A stretch of 6,894 bases of DNA from Vulcanimicrobiota bacterium (GTDB lineage: Bacteria; Eremiobacterota; Eremiobacteria; Baltobacterales; Baltobacteraceae), in NCBI GenBank assembly GCA_028287545.1, contig JAQBPL010000226.1, positions 1 through 6,894 on the forward strand, given 5' to 3'. Shown here piece after piece: positions 5,792 through 6,894 of this stretch; position 1 is the stretch's first letter; each line of letters begins with the position of its first letter. The notes under the pieces are model-generated. The model was not told the DNA's origin. It searched no databases and saw only the letters and a program-made list of their open reading frames with translations. The position numbers and the translations under genes are program-made.

Positions 5792-6028
5792 CTAGCCGGT
5801 TTTGGCGACGTAGACGTAGCGGCCGGGCATCCATTCGCACACGCTGCCGTCACGCATCACGAACGACTCGCAGCCGTCGACGTCGGCGTTGAAGTCGGCG
5901 TTGAGCGATTTGGTGCGCGGCCAATCCACGTTCGCGTCGCCGCGCGCGGCCGCACGCGCCTTCTGGTACGAGAACTGCGGCGTCTTCACGATCGCGTTGA
6001 GCGCGCGGGTCAGCGCTTGCGCCTGCAC
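5792..6028 (-). CDS. Small protein of unknown function, 78 residues
   Basis: The proposed GTG start at 6028 gives 78 residues with no recognised family. The sequence looks real: helix-like Q2-A-Q-A-L-T-R-A-L-N-A-I-V, then F19-S-Y-Q-K-A-R-A-A-A-R, D35-W-P-R-T-K, and a compact C-terminal part with D52-G-C...S63-V-C-E-W-M-P-G-R-Y-V-Y-V. C53 and C64 could pair or bind metal. The frame is open far upstream, but that part is an Arg-rich shadow of the cytochrome gene, so the protein must begin near the cytochrome stop (6040). GTG 6028 is 11 nt beyond it, with a weak GAAG 6 nt before. It is probably translated from the cytochrome mRNA. No signal peptide is seen. Its stop is 6 nt from the convergent gene's stop. 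Confidence 0.6.
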   Translation of the reverse strand: MQAQALTRALNAIVKTPQFSYQKARAAARGDANVDWPRTKSLNADFNADVDGCESFVMRDGSVCEWMPGRYVYVAKTG

Positions 6029-6039
6029 GTACGGCTTCG

Positions 6040-6456
6040 CTACTTCAGCGTCATGACGTACGCCGCGACGTCGTGAAGGTCGGTCTTCGAGAGCTGCCAG
6101 TGCGGCATCACCGGGTTCAGCTTCGTCCCTTCGTTGTCGACGCCGGTAGAGATCGTCCGCTCGAGCATCGCAAGGGTGTAGGGATGCTTCTGGTGCGTCA
6201 CCATGGCCGCGTGGCGCAGGTCGGCGCTGACCGCGCCCCCCGGGAGGTGCACGCCGCCGGATCCGTCGGCCCGATGGCATGCGGCGCACGAGGGACGCAT
6301 CGGCGACCGCTGCGCGACGATCTGCTTGCCGGCCAGATCGCGGCCGGTCAGGAAGATCGCGCGGCCGTTCGCCAGCGGCGAGGCCGCGTTCGCGACCGCC
6401 GCCGTGGCGGCGGCGAAGAACACAGCGGCAAGCACGATTGGAGTACGCAAAGCCAT
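6040..6456 (-). CDS. Secreted monohaem cytochrome c
   Basis: A 138-residue periplasmic electron carrier of the class I cytochrome c type. Residues 1-24 are a signal peptide (R4, hydrophobic 6-22, A-N-A cleavage around 24). The haem attachment motif is C57-A-A-C60-H61, binding haem covalently through the two cysteines with His as axial ligand. The motif N-P-V-M117-P-H-W gives the distal methionine in the usual context near the C-terminal helix (D126-L-H-D-V-A-A-Y-V). The size fits a single-haem domain after processing. The start ATG 6456 has GGTGAG about 4 nt upstream. It is 33 nt downstream of the membrane protein gene on the same strand, which suggests co-transcription, and the 78-residue gene follows. 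Its redox partner is not present here. Cytochrome maturation genes would be needed elsewhere. Confidence 0.92.
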   Translation of the reverse strand: MALRTPIVLAAVFFAAATAAVANAASPLANGRAIFLTGRDLAGKQIVAQRSPMRPSCAACHRADGSGGVHLPGGAVSADLRHAAMVTHQKHPYTLAMLERTISTGVDNEGTKLNPVMPHWQLSKTDLHDVAAYVMTLK

Positions 6457-6489
6457 GGGCTCACCATACCCGACGGCTGCAGTTCCTAC

Positions 6490-6894
6490 CTATCGCTCGC
6501 GCAGCAGGACGTAGAATCGCGCTTTGACCAGCGCGCCGTACGCCGCGGTGAAGCCGCCCACCACGAACGCGGTCAGCAAGCCCAGCCCCGGAACGTGCAC
6601 GCAGAACGCGTCGACGAACCGGCCGGCGAAGAACGCCGCGAGGATCGCGCAGAACGCGATCACCGTCGGGCCCGAATGCTGCGACGCGAGGCGAAACGAC
6701 GTCCGGATCGCGCTTACGCCGTCCTGCCCGTCGAACACGATCGCGGGCGTGACGTACATGAGAAAATACGACAGCACGAACAGCATCGGTATGCCGATCA
6801 GCACCAGCGAGAGCAGCAGCGGGACGATCGTCATGAGCCCGATGAGCACGAACGCCGTCAGCAGCGCCGGCAAGCGCTGCAGCGTGAGCTGCAG
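6490..6894 (-). CDS. Multi-pass membrane protein, C-terminal part (cut by window edge)
   Basis: Only the last 134 residues are present; the frame is open to the window end, so the start lies outside. The fragment is strongly hydrophobic. A long membrane stretch (about 12-48, probably two helices) is followed by a conserved-looking loop P50-A-I-V-F-D-G-Q-D-G-V-S-A-I-R-T-S-F-R-L, then two more membrane helices (about 77-90 and 103-122) and a basic tail (K124-A-R-F-Y-V-L-L-R-E-R). The 'PAIV...G...AIRTSFRL' segment followed by a helix recalls the membrane domain found with glycerophosphoryl diester phosphodiesterases and related YciC-like or DUF4013-type proteins. No catalytic phosphodiesterase part is visible, so function is unknown. 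An internal TTG at 6873 could pose as a start, but the upstream codons continue the same hydrophobic pattern. Confidence 0.75.
   Translation of the reverse strand: MQLTLQRLPALLTAFVLIGLMTIVPLLLSLVLIGIPMLFVLSYFLMYVTPAIVFDGQDGVSAIRTSFRLASQHSGPTVIAFCAILAAFFAGRFVDAFCVHVPGLGLLTAFVVGGFTAAYGALVKARFYVLLRER

Noticed and set aside
6029..6289. Upstream extension of the 78-residue gene's frame
   Set aside because: This part is an Arg-rich shadow of the cytochrome c gene, whose CAACH motif and signal peptide are clear.

Overview
The window is GC-rich bacterial DNA with strong G/C preference at third codon positions. It carries protein genes on both strands and shows no RNA gene, IS element, phage gene or CRISPR array. 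The host is probably a diderm (Gram-negative type): there is a predicted outer-membrane beta-barrel ending in phenylalanine, an alanine/cysteine lipobox protein and a secreted c-type cytochrome. The large lipoprotein has a Cys-rich Ig-like architecture that I associate from memory with Candidatus Eremiobacterota/Vulcanimicrobiota (WPS-2) genomes. That placement is an inference and no marker gene supports it.

Left part (1-2472, minus strand): a signal-peptide-bearing alpha/beta hydrolase (1627-2472), followed downstream by a 503-residue Ser/Thr/Ala-rich lipoprotein (11-1522). The 104-nt gap between them holds a 14-bp palindrome just before the lipoprotein start. Middle (2557-3686, plus strand): divergent from the hydrolase are an isochorismatase-like cysteine hydrolase and then a cytoplasmic-looking zinc metallopeptidase. 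The metallopeptidase's active-site region closely resembles the anthrax lethal factor C-terminal domain (ATLF/M34-like). A long imperfect hairpin (3696-3737) lies between this peptidase gene and the convergent beta-barrel gene (3747-4649), and probably terminates transcription from both sides.

Right-middle (4650-5407): a gene-poor, relatively AT-richer stretch. It contains a candidate promoter for the beta-barrel gene, an 8-bp inverted repeat, and at its end a very short ORF with an excellent Shine-Dalgarno site (5282-5368). That ORF looks like an isolated signal peptide and may be frameshifted. A 125-residue protein of unknown function follows (5408-5785).

Right end (5792-6894, minus strand): a gene train of a membrane protein cut by the window edge, a secreted monohaem cytochrome c and a 78-residue unknown protein. 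It runs tail-to-tail into the 125-residue gene with only 6 nt between the stops. The genes do not form one recognisable pathway. The most unusual items are the lethal-factor-like peptidase, the octapeptide-repeat linker of the barrel protein, and the small ORF with its possible frameshift.
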